A DNA stretch of 33,123 bases. Origin: a virus. Below the pieces are notes generated by a model that saw nothing but the letters and a program-made list of their open reading frames with translations, was not told the DNA's origin and did not search any database. The stretch spans positions 1-33,123 of IMG/VR virus record IMGVR_UViG_3300042869_000062; one strand, given 5' to 3'. Of the stretch, positions 8,793 through 16,409 are shown piece by piece. The translations under genes and the position numbers were made by a program. Position 1 is the stretch's first letter, and each line of letters begins with the position of its first letter.

Positions 8793-9143
8793 ATGAATAC
8801 TACAAAATCAGTTTATAATAAATTGTTCTCGGAAGACAAAACCGAGTTGAGTAAACACGAAGTGCATCTTGCTTTGATGGATGAGCTTGCAAACATAAAT
8901 ATGGAGGCAGGTTCATTATTGACACTTCAAGCGCAACAAATGGCTGCATTTGACAAATTGGAAAAATCTATTGCTCTAAATAAAAAAGGTTTAGCAGATG
9001 CTGAAAAAGGATTGAAAGCTGCGCAAGACTTAGGAGTAAAAGATGCTATTGACGCATTTAAAAGATGGGTGAAAAGTTTTAGCGATGATATTAAACGTGC
9101 TGAAAAAGGCAAAAAACTTGTAGCCGAACTTGATAATTTTTAA
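8793..9143 (+). CDS. Helical protein, 116 aa, unknown
   Basis: It begins MNTTKSVYNKLFSEDKTELS and is nearly all helical and charged, with regular hydrophobic spacing typical of a coiled coil. It sits 37 nt after the Cys-rich gene and 12 nt before the scaffold-like gene. Note that the phrase TELSKHE also occurs in the portal (ETGTELSKHEQLDNE), perhaps a shared short motif in head proteins. A capsid-assembly role is inferred from position only. Confidence 0.6.
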   Translation: MNTTKSVYNKLFSEDKTELSKHEVHLALMDELANINMEAGSLLTLQAQQMAAFDKLEKSIALNKKGLADAEKGLKAAQDLGVKDAIDAFKRWVKSFSDDIKRAEKGKKLVAELDNF

Positions 9144-9155
9144 CTATAAAAACAA

Positions 9156-9749
9156 ATGAACGAAAAATCAATCTTAAACAAAGTCCGCACACTTCTTGGT
9201 TTAGAAGTAAAGTTGGAAACTATGATGCTTTCAGACGGAGTATCAATGCTCGAAGCTGATGCTTTTGAAGCTGGTCAACCTGTATTTATCCTAACGGAAG
9301 ACGAACAACGTATCCCACTTCCAATTGGAGAGTACGAATTAGAGGATATGCGTATCCTTGTAGTAATCGAAGAAGGCATCATTGCTGATGTTCGTGAAGC
9401 TGCAGAGCCTGAAGTTGAAGTAGAAGTAGAAGCTCCTGAAGTAGAAGAGGAAGTTGAAGCTGCTGCCGAGACTACCCCACAAGCTAAAAAAGTCATTGAG
9501 TCTATCGTTAAAGAATCTTTCTTTAGCGAAATCGAAGCACTTAAAAAAGAGAACGAAGAATTGAAAGCACAAATTGCTTTATCTACTGTAGCCGCAGAAG
9601 AAGTTGCGCCTGTAGAATTAAGTGAAGAGCCTAAGCCTATTTCTTTCAATCCTGAGAACTCAACTGCTACCGACATATTCAAGTTTGCGACTAAAAGAAA
9701 CGCAACCACTATGGATAGCGTATTAAACCGAATTTCTAACATTAAATAA
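9156..9749 (+). CDS. Capsid scaffold-like protein, 197 aa
   Basis: Begins MNEKSILNKVRTLLGLEVKL. An N-terminal beta-rich part (about 1-80) precedes an acidic low-complexity stretch with EPEVEVEVEAPEVEEEVEA. A coiled coil (SFFSEIEALKKENEELKAQI) and a C-terminal tail follow. Acidic helical proteins placed between the protease and the capsid gene are typical scaffolds that are cleaved and ejected before DNA packaging. The low-complexity stretch is reflected in GAAGTAGAA-type codon repeats near 9410-9460. No enzymatic motif is seen. Confidence 0.7.
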   Translation: MNEKSILNKVRTLLGLEVKLETMMLSDGVSMLEADAFEAGQPVFILTEDEQRIPLPIGEYELEDMRILVVIEEGIIADVREAAEPEVEVEVEAPEVEEEVEAAAETTPQAKKVIESIVKESFFSEIEALKKENEELKAQIALSTVAAEEVAPVELSEEPKPISFNPENSTATDIFKFATKRNATTMDSVLNRISNIK

Positions 9750-9757
9750 CTAAAAAA

Positions 9758-10180
9758 ATGAGTACAACTTTAGTATCAATTTCAAACGACGATTTACGTC
9801 AAGTATTGCAAACGCAAGTAATCAGTTCAGCTACTACTTTAAGCGGAGCAGATTCAGGTAAATTATTCTCTTTGAATGCAGCAGCAGGCGCACAAATTAC
9901 TTTGCCTGCAGTAGCAACTTCAGCGGGTTTTAATTTCCGATTCACAGTACAGGCTTTATTTGCCACAACTGCTTGGACAATTAAAGCAGCAACAAATGTC
10001 ATTCAAGGTGGAGTAATTGTTAATTCAGTTAACGTTCTTGCAGGAGATGAGAACACAATTACTTTTTCAGCAAGTGCTGATACAATTGGTGATTTCGTTC
10101 AATTGCATTGCGATGGTGTTAACTGGTATGTTTCAGGAGTAGCAGCTTCAGCAGGCGCAATTACATTAACTGTAGTCTAA
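9758..10180 (+). CDS. Possible capsid decoration protein, 140 aa
   Basis: The protein is beta-rich and Ala/Thr/Ser-rich: LSGADSGKLFSLNAAAGAQI, TLPAVATSAGFNFRFTVQAL, then VIQGGVIVNSVNVLAGDENT and FVQLHCDGVNWYVSG. It lies between the scaffold-like gene and the capsid gene, with 8 nt upstream and 19 nt downstream. The ADSGK...ITLPA pattern occurs in head decoration and some fibre-like proteins, so it may trimerise on the capsid surface. A short head fibre is the alternative. Confidence 0.55.
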   Translation: MSTTLVSISNDDLRQVLQTQVISSATTLSGADSGKLFSLNAAAGAQITLPAVATSAGFNFRFTVQALFATTAWTIKAATNVIQGGVIVNSVNVLAGDENTITFSASADTIGDFVQLHCDGVNWYVSGVAASAGAITLTVV

Positions 10181-10199
10181 TCTTATAAAAATTAAAAAA

Positions 10200-11165
10200 A
10201 TGAGCAAATTAAATTTATCTACTACCCAAAGCATCAGCACAACATACGCAGGTGAGTTTGCAGGTAAGTACATTGCTGCAGCTTTATTGTCTGCACCAAC
10301 TCTTGACAAAGGCGGTATCACAATTATGCCTAACGTTAAGTACAAGCAAGTTATCAAGCGTGTTGCTACCGATGGTATCATCAAGAACGCAACTTGTGAC
10401 TTTGATCCGACGTCTACAATCACTTTGACTGAGCGTATTCTTCAACCTGAGTCTTTCCAAGTAAACTTACAATTGTGTAAGACTGACTTCCGTTCAGATT
10501 GGGATGCTATTCAAATGGGTTACTCTGCGTTTGACGTTCTTCCGAAGTCTTTCGCTGACTTCTTAATTGCACACGCTGCTGAGAAAGTTGCTGCCGGTAT
10601 GGAAACTTCAATTTGGAGAGGTGTTAACGCTACTGCAGGTGAGTTTGCAGGTATTATGACTCAGTTAACTACTGACGCAGCTTTACCAGCTGCACAAGAA
10701 ATCGCAGGTACTACTGTTGATGCTTCTAACGTAATTGCTGAGCTTGGTAAAATTGTTGATGCTTGTCCTGCTGCTATCTACGGTAAAGAAGACTTAACAT
10801 TATATGTATCTAACAACATCTATCGTGCTTATGTTCGTGCATTGGGTGGCTTTGCTGCTTCAGGTGTAGGTGCTAACGGTTACGACAACAAAGGTACAAA
10901 CCAAACTTTAGGTGATGTTTACTTTGATGGTGTTCGTGTATTTATGGCTAACGGTCTTGCTAACAACACAGCTCTACTTGCTCAGAAGTCTAACTTGTAC
11001 TTCGCAACTGGTTTGTTGAATGATATGAACGAAGTTCGTGTTATTGATATGGCAGAAAATGACGGATCTCAGAACATCCGAGTAGTTATGCGTTTTTCCG
11101 CAGATGCTAAATACGGCTTTGCATCAGACGTTGTTACTTACGGAATCACAAACTCTGCTAACTAA
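10200..11165 (+). CDS. Major capsid protein
   Basis: The 321-aa protein begins MSKLNLSTTQSISTTYAGEF. It shows a mixed helix/strand layout expected for an HK97-fold capsid protein: an N-terminal helical arm, DFLIAHAAEKVAAGMETSIWRG (spine-helix type), and a C-terminal strand region ending VMRFSADAKYGFASDVVTYG. It lies behind protease and scaffold-like genes and is followed by a strong terminator at 11189. Codon usage is biased toward a few codons (many GCT, GGT, TCT, CGT), which fits very high expression. The HK97-fold call is inference from position and layout. Confidence 0.85.
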   Translation: MSKLNLSTTQSISTTYAGEFAGKYIAAALLSAPTLDKGGITIMPNVKYKQVIKRVATDGIIKNATCDFDPTSTITLTERILQPESFQVNLQLCKTDFRSDWDAIQMGYSAFDVLPKSFADFLIAHAAEKVAAGMETSIWRGVNATAGEFAGIMTQLTTDAALPAAQEIAGTTVDASNVIAELGKIVDACPAAIYGKEDLTLYVSNNIYRAYVRALGGFAASGVGANGYDNKGTNQTLGDVYFDGVRVFMANGLANNTALLAQKSNLYFATGLLNDMNEVRVIDMAENDGSQNIRVVMRFSADAKYGFASDVVTYGITNSAN

Positions 11166-11188
11166 TCTTAGCTAAACTTAAATAATCG

Positions 11189-11220
11189 GGGAGGGCGGTA
11201 AAAACTTCCCTCCCTTTTTT
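11189..11220 (+). terminator. Intrinsic terminator after the capsid gene
   Basis: Perfect 7-bp stem GGGAGGG (11189-11195) / CCCTCCC (11208-11214), 12-nt loop, and T6 at 11215-11220. It lies 23 nt past the capsid stop and would make the capsid message end here, with some read-through to the tail-tube gene. Confidence 0.9.
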
Positions 11221-11242
11221 ATAACATTTAAAACTTAAAAAT

Positions 11243-11806
11243 ATGTCTTGTGATTTAGCAAATGGACGCTTGGAAGTATGTAAGGACGCTATCGGTGGTA
11301 TCGATGCGGTTTACTTCATTAATTATGGCGACTTTAATCCTGAAACTGACGTTGCATATGTGGCTGGTACTGATACCATCGACACTATCGCTAACGTTAC
11401 TTCCCTTTACAAATACGAACTCAAAGGAACTAACTCTTTTGAGCAAGTTGTAACTTCTTCTCGTGAAAACGGAACTACATTCGTTGAACAAACATTAACA
11501 ATGACTTTGAAAAAGCAAGATGCTACTACACACAAGTCAGTTAAATTGCTTGCTTACGGACGTCCGCAAATCGTAGTTCGCAACCGCAACAACCAATTCT
11601 TCCTTATGGGTCTTGAGCACGGTGCTGAATTAACTACTGCAAACGTGTCAAATGGTACTGCAATGGGTGACCTCGTAGGTTATACCTTGACTTTTGTAGC
11701 GACTGAGACTTTGCTCGCCAATCTTCTTGACTGCACTAATGAGGCAGGTCTTGCAGGTGGCGCAGGCGACGTGTTTGGTGCTACTACCACTATCGTTACT
11801 GCTTAA
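11243..11806 (+). CDS. Major tail tube protein (candidate)
   Basis: The 187-aa protein begins MSCDLANGRLEVCKDAIGGI and continues DAVYFINYGDFNPETD, then SFEQVVTSSRENGTTFVEQTL and VKLLAYGRPQIVVRNRNNQF. Strong beta-strand alternation and the CKDAIGGIDAVYFINYGD opening resemble tube proteins of Bacteroidota phages. Codon usage resembles the capsid gene, which fits an abundant virion protein. It is placed between two terminators, giving an isolated transcription unit by read-through. A capsid-adjacent head-tail protein is the alternative. Confidence 0.7.
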   Translation: MSCDLANGRLEVCKDAIGGIDAVYFINYGDFNPETDVAYVAGTDTIDTIANVTSLYKYELKGTNSFEQVVTSSRENGTTFVEQTLTMTLKKQDATTHKSVKLLAYGRPQIVVRNRNNQFFLMGLEHGAELTTANVSNGTAMGDLVGYTLTFVATETLLANLLDCTNEAGLAGGAGDVFGATTTIVTA

Positions 11807-11811
11807 TCGTT

Positions 11812-11854
11812 TTCTTCATAGCGTGTGAGAAGGGTGGCATTAGCTGCCCTTTTT
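11812..11854 (+). ncRNA. Candidate 3'-end regulatory RNA: 13-nt seed plus terminator
   Basis: TTCTTCATAGCGT (11812-11824) is the exact reverse complement of 24519-24531, which spans the start codon of the ERF gene. The 11-nt part CTTCATAGCGT (11814-11824) also occurs at 18421-18431, again just before a terminator. Here the hairpin begins at 11832. No promoter box is obvious upstream, so the RNA would have to be processed from the tail-tube message. Its function is hypothetical. Confidence 0.35.
11832..11854 (+). terminator. Intrinsic terminator after the tail-tube gene
   Basis: Stem GGGTGGC (11832-11838) / GCTGCCC (11843-11849), with 7 pairs including two G-T wobbles, loop ATTA and T5 at 11850-11854. 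It lies 25 nt past the stop. An upstream GTG at 11825 would put this hairpin inside the next gene, which is why the start at 11894 is preferred there. Confidence 0.8.
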
Positions 11855-11893
11855 GCTTTTAAAACAAATCGCTATCAAGTTAGTTACTTTATT

Positions 11894-12223
11894 ATGATTG
11901 TACTAACAACATCTACATCAGCTCAGACGTTCTCGTTTATTCCAAGAGACATACCTACATCAATGGTAATTACTGATGACCAAACCAACACACCAGTAAC
12001 GATATCTATCGGATCTCAGACTCAAGGTAACTACGTCAATACGCTAACTGCAACTTTTGCTTTAAAAGAAGGACATTTCTACGATTTGGTATTGTACAAA
12101 AACACGGACATCGTTTACAAGGATAGAATCTTTTGTACTGACCAAAACATCGTTTCATTTTCCGTAAACAACGGAGAGTATACATCTAACACCACATTAA
12201 ATACGTTCATAGTTTATGAGTAA
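11894..12223 (+). CDS. Head-tail region protein, 109 aa, unknown
   Basis: ATG at 11894 gives MIVLTTSTSAQTFSFIPRDI, a beta-rich protein with YDLVLYKNTDIVYKDRIFC and a Thr/Asn-rich end. An in-frame GTG at 11825 is rejected because the tail-tube terminator lies between. The TFSFIPRD...SMVITDDQT pattern is common as a small protein beside Bacteroidota phage portal genes as I recall it, with no assigned role. Its stop overlaps the portal start by 8 nt. Confidence 0.65.
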   Translation: MIVLTTSTSAQTFSFIPRDIPTSMVITDDQTNTPVTISIGSQTQGNYVNTLTATFALKEGHFYDLVLYKNTDIVYKDRIFCTDQNIVSFSVNNGEYTSNTTLNTFIVYE

Positions 12224-13991
12224 CAACGTACACGTCTTAAACCTATCGGCATACACTACTCCCGTCATTCAGGAGAGCAAGCGTGATGCGTGGGTTGACT
12301 TTGGAGAAGACAACAATTACTATCAATTCTTATTGGATAGATACACGAACTCCACTACAAACAACGCAATTATCAATAACATTTCACGTTTGGTTTACGG
12401 ACGTGGTATATCTGCGGTAGATGCTTCTCGTAAGCCGAATGAGTACGCACAAGCAATGGCTCTTTTCAATAAGGATTGTTTGCGTAAGATTGCTATTGAT
12501 AGAAAGATGCTCGGTCAGTTTGCAATTCAGGTACACTACAACGATAAGCACGATAGAATCCTAAAGGCATTCCATATGCCGGTGAATCTTCTTAGAGCTG
12601 AAAAATGTAATAAAGACGGAGAAATCGAAGCCTACTACTACTCGGATGATTGGACTGACGTAAAGAAATACCCACCTACAAGAATACCAGCTTACGGAAC
12701 GTCTAAAGATAAGATTGAGATTCTATTCTCTAAGCCTTACGCAGTCGGAATGAAGTATTATGCTTATCCTGACTATCAAGGCGCAGTACCTTACGCACTA
12801 TTGGAAGAAGAGATAGCTGATTACCTGATAAACGAAGTTAAAAACGGATTCTCAGGAACTAAAGTAGTCAACTTCAACAACGGAGTGCCTACTGAAGAGC
12901 AGCAGTCTATCATTACAAACAAGGTTTTAGGTAAGTTGACTGGTTCTAAAGGTCAGAAAGTAATCGTTGCTTTTAACGATAATATGGACACACGCACTAC
13001 CGTAGATGATTTACCTTTGAATGATGCTCCTGAACACTACACATACTTATCTGAGGAGTGTATGCGTAAGATTATGCTTGGTCACAACGTAACGTCGCCA
13101 CTACTTTTTGGTATTGCAGGCGCAAACGGATTTAGTTCCAACGCTGATGAGCTTCAAAACTCGTTTATCTTATTTAACAATATGGTGATTAAACCGCTTC
13201 AGGATGAAATACTTGAAGCCTTAGACACTATCTTATCATTTAACGGCATATCCCTTAACTTATTCTTTAAGACGCTTAAACCGCTTGAATTTACGGATTT
13301 AGAAAACGCTCAAAACTCTGAGCAAGTGGCTGAAGAAACAGGTACTGAGTTAAGCAAACACGAACAATTAGATAACGAGGTTGCTCAATCACTTATTGAA
13401 CTCGGAGAAGAGCCTTCTGAAAATTGGCTTCTAATAGACGAATTTGCTGTTGACTATGATTCGGACGACTCAGAGAACGAAATGCTCTCTAAAGAGCCTA
13501 AAACGTCTCTACTAAGCAAGGTGTACAACTTTGTAAGTACAGGTGATGCAAGACCAAACCTAAGAGACAAACAAGACAAGGTAATTGACGGAGTTAAGTT
13601 CGTTACTCGCTACGTTTATGCAGGTTCAGAACCAAGTGATAAATCAAGAGATTTCTGCAATGCAATGATGCGTGCTAAAAAGATTTATAGAAAAGAGGAT
13701 ATCATCAAGATGGGCGGTCAAGCAGTCAACAAGGGATGGGGTCCTAAAGGAGCTGATACGTATTCTATTTGGCTTTACAAAGGTGGCGGCAACTGCCATC
13801 ATCGTTGGAACAAACAAGTCTACGCAGCATTTGAAGGCAAGGCTTTAGATATCCCTAACGCTCGACAAATCGCACAAGCAAAAGCAGCTAAGTTTGGCTA
13901 CACTATCAAGAACGAAGCTTTGGTTTCTCAAAGACCAGTTGATATGCCTTACAACGGCTTTTTACCTACTAACCCAACATACGGCAAATAA
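12216..13991 (+). CDS. Portal protein with C-terminal extension, 591 aa
   Basis: Residues 1 to about 380 look like a portal: DFGEDNNYYQFLLDRYTNST, then INNISRLVYGRG, FHMPVNLLRAEK, and HNVTSPLLFGIAGANGFSSN followed by ELQNSFILFNNMVIKPLQDE. The portal forms the 12-fold vertex for DNA entry. Beyond an acidic linker, residues about 440-591 form a separate domain with VKFVTRYVYAGSEPSDKSRD, FCNAMMRAKKIYRKEDI and GGGNCHHRWNKQVYAAF. The CHHRW part is reminiscent of the C-terminus of Mu F / SPP1 gp7-like head morphogenesis proteins, so portal and minor head functions may be fused. No separate minor head gene is seen nearby, which supports this. Confidence 0.8.
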   Translation: MSNNVHVLNLSAYTTPVIQESKRDAWVDFGEDNNYYQFLLDRYTNSTTNNAIINNISRLVYGRGISAVDASRKPNEYAQAMALFNKDCLRKIAIDRKMLGQFAIQVHYNDKHDRILKAFHMPVNLLRAEKCNKDGEIEAYYYSDDWTDVKKYPPTRIPAYGTSKDKIEILFSKPYAVGMKYYAYPDYQGAVPYALLEEEIADYLINEVKNGFSGTKVVNFNNGVPTEEQQSIITNKVLGKLTGSKGQKVIVAFNDNMDTRTTVDDLPLNDAPEHYTYLSEECMRKIMLGHNVTSPLLFGIAGANGFSSNADELQNSFILFNNMVIKPLQDEILEALDTILSFNGISLNLFFKTLKPLEFTDLENAQNSEQVAEETGTELSKHEQLDNEVAQSLIELGEEPSENWLLIDEFAVDYDSDDSENEMLSKEPKTSLLSKVYNFVSTGDARPNLRDKQDKVIDGVKFVTRYVYAGSEPSDKSRDFCNAMMRAKKIYRKEDIIKMGGQAVNKGWGPKGADTYSIWLYKGGGNCHHRWNKQVYAAFEGKALDIPNARQIAQAKAAKFGYTIKNEALVSQRPVDMPYNGFLPTNPTYGK

Positions 13992-14491
13992 TGGCAACTG
14001 CACTACTCATAACAAGAGACGATTTGGTTCGTTTTACTGCGGTAAACGGGAATGTTGATACTGACAAATTTATTCAGTTCATTAAAATCGCTCAGGACAT
14101 TCACATTCAAAATTACTTAGGTACTAAGCTACTTCAGAAGATACAAACGGATATCACAGCAGGCACTTTAGCCGGTAACTACGCTACTTTGGTAAACACT
14201 TATGTAAAACCGATGTTGATCCATTGGGCAATGGTTGAATACTTACCTTTTGCAGCTTATACAATTGCTAACAAGGGAGTCTATAAGCACTCATCTGAGA
14301 ACTCTGAGAACGTAGATAAAAACGAAGTAGACTTCTTAATTGAGAAGGAACGTCAAATTGCTCAACACTACACGGAGCGTTTCATTGATTACATTGTATT
14401 TAGAAACAACTTGTTTCCGGAGTACACTACAAACTCAAACGGTGATATGTATCCTGATAGTGCAAATAATTACACAGGCTGGTATATATGA
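13991..14491 (+). CDS. Head-tail connector protein, 166 aa (gp6-like)
   Basis: It begins MATALLITRDDLVRFTAVNG and is mostly helical: IQFIKIAQDIHIQNYLGTKL, YVKPMLIHWAMVEYLPFAAY, then an acidic patch and QIAQHYTERFIDYIVF. Helical adaptor proteins of this size directly after the portal are typical of gp6/gp15-type connectors that dock on the portal. The start shares 1 nt with the portal stop. The family call is by context and helix layout. Confidence 0.65.
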   Translation: MATALLITRDDLVRFTAVNGNVDTDKFIQFIKIAQDIHIQNYLGTKLLQKIQTDITAGTLAGNYATLVNTYVKPMLIHWAMVEYLPFAAYTIANKGVYKHSSENSENVDKNEVDFLIEKERQIAQHYTERFIDYIVFRNNLFPEYTTNSNGDMYPDSANNYTGWYI

Positions 14492-14586
14492 GAACACGAA
14501 CTAAGGTAGGTACATACAAACCAAAAGAAGAAAACATTGAGAAACTTCGTGTTTTTCTAACTAAACTTATAAAAGATGGCAAATAG
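14488..14586 (+). CDS. Tiny basic protein, 32 aa
   Basis: ATG at 14488 overlaps the connector stop (ATGA), and TAG at 14584-14586 lies 11 nt inside the spike gene. The product starts MRTRTKVGTYKPKEENIEKL and ends with a basic amphipathic helix FLTKLIKDGK. Both overlaps suggest it is translated, perhaps mainly to couple translation to the next gene. It has no known function. Confidence 0.5.
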   Translation: MRTRTKVGTYKPKEENIEKLRVFLTKLIKDGK

Positions 14587-15493
14587 CAACGGATGGGGAG
14601 ACGGCGCAGCAAACAACTCAATAGGTTGGGGGCAAGGCGCAAACAATAACATCGGGTGGGGTGATTCACACGCTAAATCTTGGGCAGGCTTAACTGACAT
14701 AGTTGGTATTGACGCAGACGCTCAGGCATTCATTACTGCTGCTGCTATAACTGACCCTGTTCAAATCAACGCAATCAACACGCTTGTTGAGGGTATGAAG
14801 ACTGACGGAACGTGGACTAAAATGAAAGCTATCTATCCGTTTGTTGGTGGTACTGCTACAACTCACAAGTGGAACTTAAAAGACCCGAGAGATTTAGACG
14901 CTGCCTTTAGATTAGTATTCAACGGAGGATGGACGCATTCAAGTACAGGTGCTACTCCTAATGGAACTAATGGATGGGCGAATACATATTTACAACCATC
15001 TTCCGTGTTAACGCAAAATTCTACACACCTATCTTTCTATTCAAGAAGTAATATTTTAAATACATTTCAATTTGAAATGGGTAGTTTCACACTTCCATCA
15101 GGATTGGGTAGCTCGTCTTTTGGTATCTCTTATAATCTATCTCCAAATGGGCATATGAGAAATAGGGTATCATCTGCAACTCCTTCAACAGGTTTTATTC
15201 CAACTGATACACGAGGATTATTTGTTGCAAATAGAACTTTATCAACACAACAAAAAGCATATCAAAATGGAATCCTGAAGGAAACTGCAAATGTTAATTC
15301 AGATGGACTATCAATTCTTGAAATAGCAATAGGTGCAAATAGAACTGCTTTAACAGGTGGTTTCATCGTTGGTGATTATTCAGCTAAACAATGCGCCTTC
15401 TCATCTATCGGAGATGGACTTACCGACACCGAAGCATCAAACCTATACACCCGAGTTCAAGCATACCAAACCGCACTTTCAAGAAACGTATAA
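14576..15493 (+). CDS. Spike / appendage protein, 305 aa, lectin-like
   Basis: The N-terminus carries three Gly-Trp-Gly repeats (residues 6-8, 17-19, 27-29) in a GANNxIGWG pattern. A helical linker is followed by a beta-rich body of about 200 residues: FRLVFNGGWTHSSTG, LSFYSRSNILNTFQFEMGSF, AYQNGILKETANV and IVGDYSAKQCAFSSIGDGLT. This is the layout of a concanavalin/LamG-like jellyroll, often used for carbohydrate binding. It may be a head or collar spike or a second receptor-binding protein, distinct from the fibre at 81. The stop overlaps the next ATG (TAATG). Confidence 0.6.
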   Translation: MANSNGWGDGAANNSIGWGQGANNNIGWGDSHAKSWAGLTDIVGIDADAQAFITAAAITDPVQINAINTLVEGMKTDGTWTKMKAIYPFVGGTATTHKWNLKDPRDLDAAFRLVFNGGWTHSSTGATPNGTNGWANTYLQPSSVLTQNSTHLSFYSRSNILNTFQFEMGSFTLPSGLGSSSFGISYNLSPNGHMRNRVSSATPSTGFIPTDTRGLFVANRTLSTQQKAYQNGILKETANVNSDGLSILEIAIGANRTALTGGFIVGDYSAKQCAFSSIGDGLTDTEASNLYTRVQAYQTALSRNV

Positions 15494-15741
15494 TGAAATT
15501 AGCAGACATCACAACCGAAGATATCACCACCTTGGTCGGACTATTGACTGAGGTGCAAAAAGACGAATTAATCGGAGTAGCTTACGCTCCTGACTCTTTT
15601 TACAATCCTATTCAAGACCTTAACGATAATTGGATAATTTCAGTAGAGGAGATTGCAAATACTATAAATCCTGCAACTGAGTGGGTGAAAGATTTGCCTT
15701 TGACTATCTACATTCCTAAACCTACTCCAAGTCCGTTCTAA
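15493..15741 (+). CDS. Small conserved-looking protein, 82 aa
   Basis: ATG at 15493 overlaps the spike stop. The product starts MKLADITTEDITTLVGLLTE and ends with IISVEEIANTINPATEWVKD followed by LPLTIYIPKPTPSPF. The acidic N-terminal helix and the short proline-rich end (WVKDLPLxxYxPKP) are a pattern I recall from other Bacteroidota phages next to tail or lysis genes. I know no function. Longer readings starting at 15357 or 15391 would lie inside the spike gene and are not needed. Confidence 0.65.
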   Translation: MKLADITTEDITTLVGLLTEVQKDELIGVAYAPDSFYNPIQDLNDNWIISVEEIANTINPATEWVKDLPLTIYIPKPTPSPF

Positions 15742-15899
15742 TGAGACATAAAGACGCTATAGGTTCAATGTACTTCGTGTGTGGCTATCTCACCGCTATC
15801 GCTCTTATAATTGAAGGAGAACACATTTATCAAAAACTACTTGCTGCCGCCTATGGCTTTTATCTAACTTGGCACATTTTAAATCAATATGAAAACTAA
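15741..15899 (+). CDS. Small membrane protein, 52 aa (lysis region)
   Basis: ATG at 15741 overlaps the previous stop (TAATG), and TAA 15897-15899 lies 11 nt inside the holin gene. It begins MRHKDAIGSMYFVCGYLTAI and has two hydrophobic segments (about residues 9-24 and 33-47) separated by a short acidic loop IEGEHIYQ. A hairpin membrane protein of this size beside a holin could be a second holin or antiholin; this is inferred from neighbours. Confidence 0.6.
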   Translation: MRHKDAIGSMYFVCGYLTAIALIIEGEHIYQKLLAAAYGFYLTWHILNQYEN

Positions 15900-16311
15900 A
15901 TCACTCCTTATTTTATCTATGATATCCGTGTTAGCACCGATTAAACCAATGGTCTTATTGGCTATTCTTGCTATCATTTTAGATACTTGCTTTGGCATTT
16001 GGCGCAGCGTACGCAAACACGGATGGACTTCAATCCGCTCCCGTAGGCTGTCTAACACGATTTCTAAGAGCCTTTTGTATAGTGGTGCGATAGTATTTAT
16101 ATTCTTGCTTGAAAAGTTTGTCTTAGCCGATTTATTAGGCTACTTTATTTCAGTTGATTTGCTAATGACAAAAGCCTTTACTGCGTTCTGCGTTTTCACG
16201 GAAGTAAAATCAATTAACGAAAGCTACTTCTCAGTAACAGGAGTGAATGTTTGGGATAAGTTTATTGCCTTTGTTAAGCGTGGCAAAGAGCAAGTCGAAG
16301 AATTAAAATGA
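15889..16311 (+). CDS. Holin, toxin-secretion/phage-holin type
   Basis: The 140-aa protein has an N-terminal hydrophobic pair (LLILSMISVLAPIKPMVLLA, then ILAIILDTCFGIW), a basic loop with RSVRKHGWTSIRSRRLSN, then LLYSGAIVFIFLLEKFVLAD and a further segment around MTKAFTAFCVFTE. It ends in a charged tail VKRGKEQVEELK. The D-x-x-x-G-I-W pattern followed by a basic SIRSRRL loop matches the Phage_holin_4-type family. It would open the inner membrane for the lysin at 16410. It overlaps the small membrane gene by 11 nt. Confidence 0.75.
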   Translation: MKTKSLLILSMISVLAPIKPMVLLAILAIILDTCFGIWRSVRKHGWTSIRSRRLSNTISKSLLYSGAIVFIFLLEKFVLADLLGYFISVDLLMTKAFTAFCVFTEVKSINESYFSVTGVNVWDKFIAFVKRGKEQVEELK

Positions 16312-16350
16312 CTCCACTCGACTGCTTGCCATAGGTGAACACCGAGAACC

Positions 16351-16373
16351 CTCCGATGATACTGTTGTCGGAG
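16351..16373 (+). other. Hairpin between holin and lysin genes
   Basis: CTCCGA (16351-16356) and TCGGAG (16368-16373) form a 6-bp stem with an 11-nt loop inside the 98-nt gap between the holin and the lysin. No U-run follows, so it is not a typical terminator; it might adjust the lysin-to-holin ratio by RNA processing or pausing. Confidence 0.45.
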
Positions 16374-16409
16374 TTATTTACTTAATTGAGGTGAAAAACA
16401 CTTAAAAAA

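Noticed and set aside
9275-9742. Reverse-strand frame of 155 aa opposite the scaffold-like gene
   Set aside because: Very Ser/Thr-rich, created by the GAA/GTA repeats of the opposite strand; no support.
11825-11893. GTG start for the 109-aa protein
   Set aside because: It would place the tail-tube terminator within the gene.
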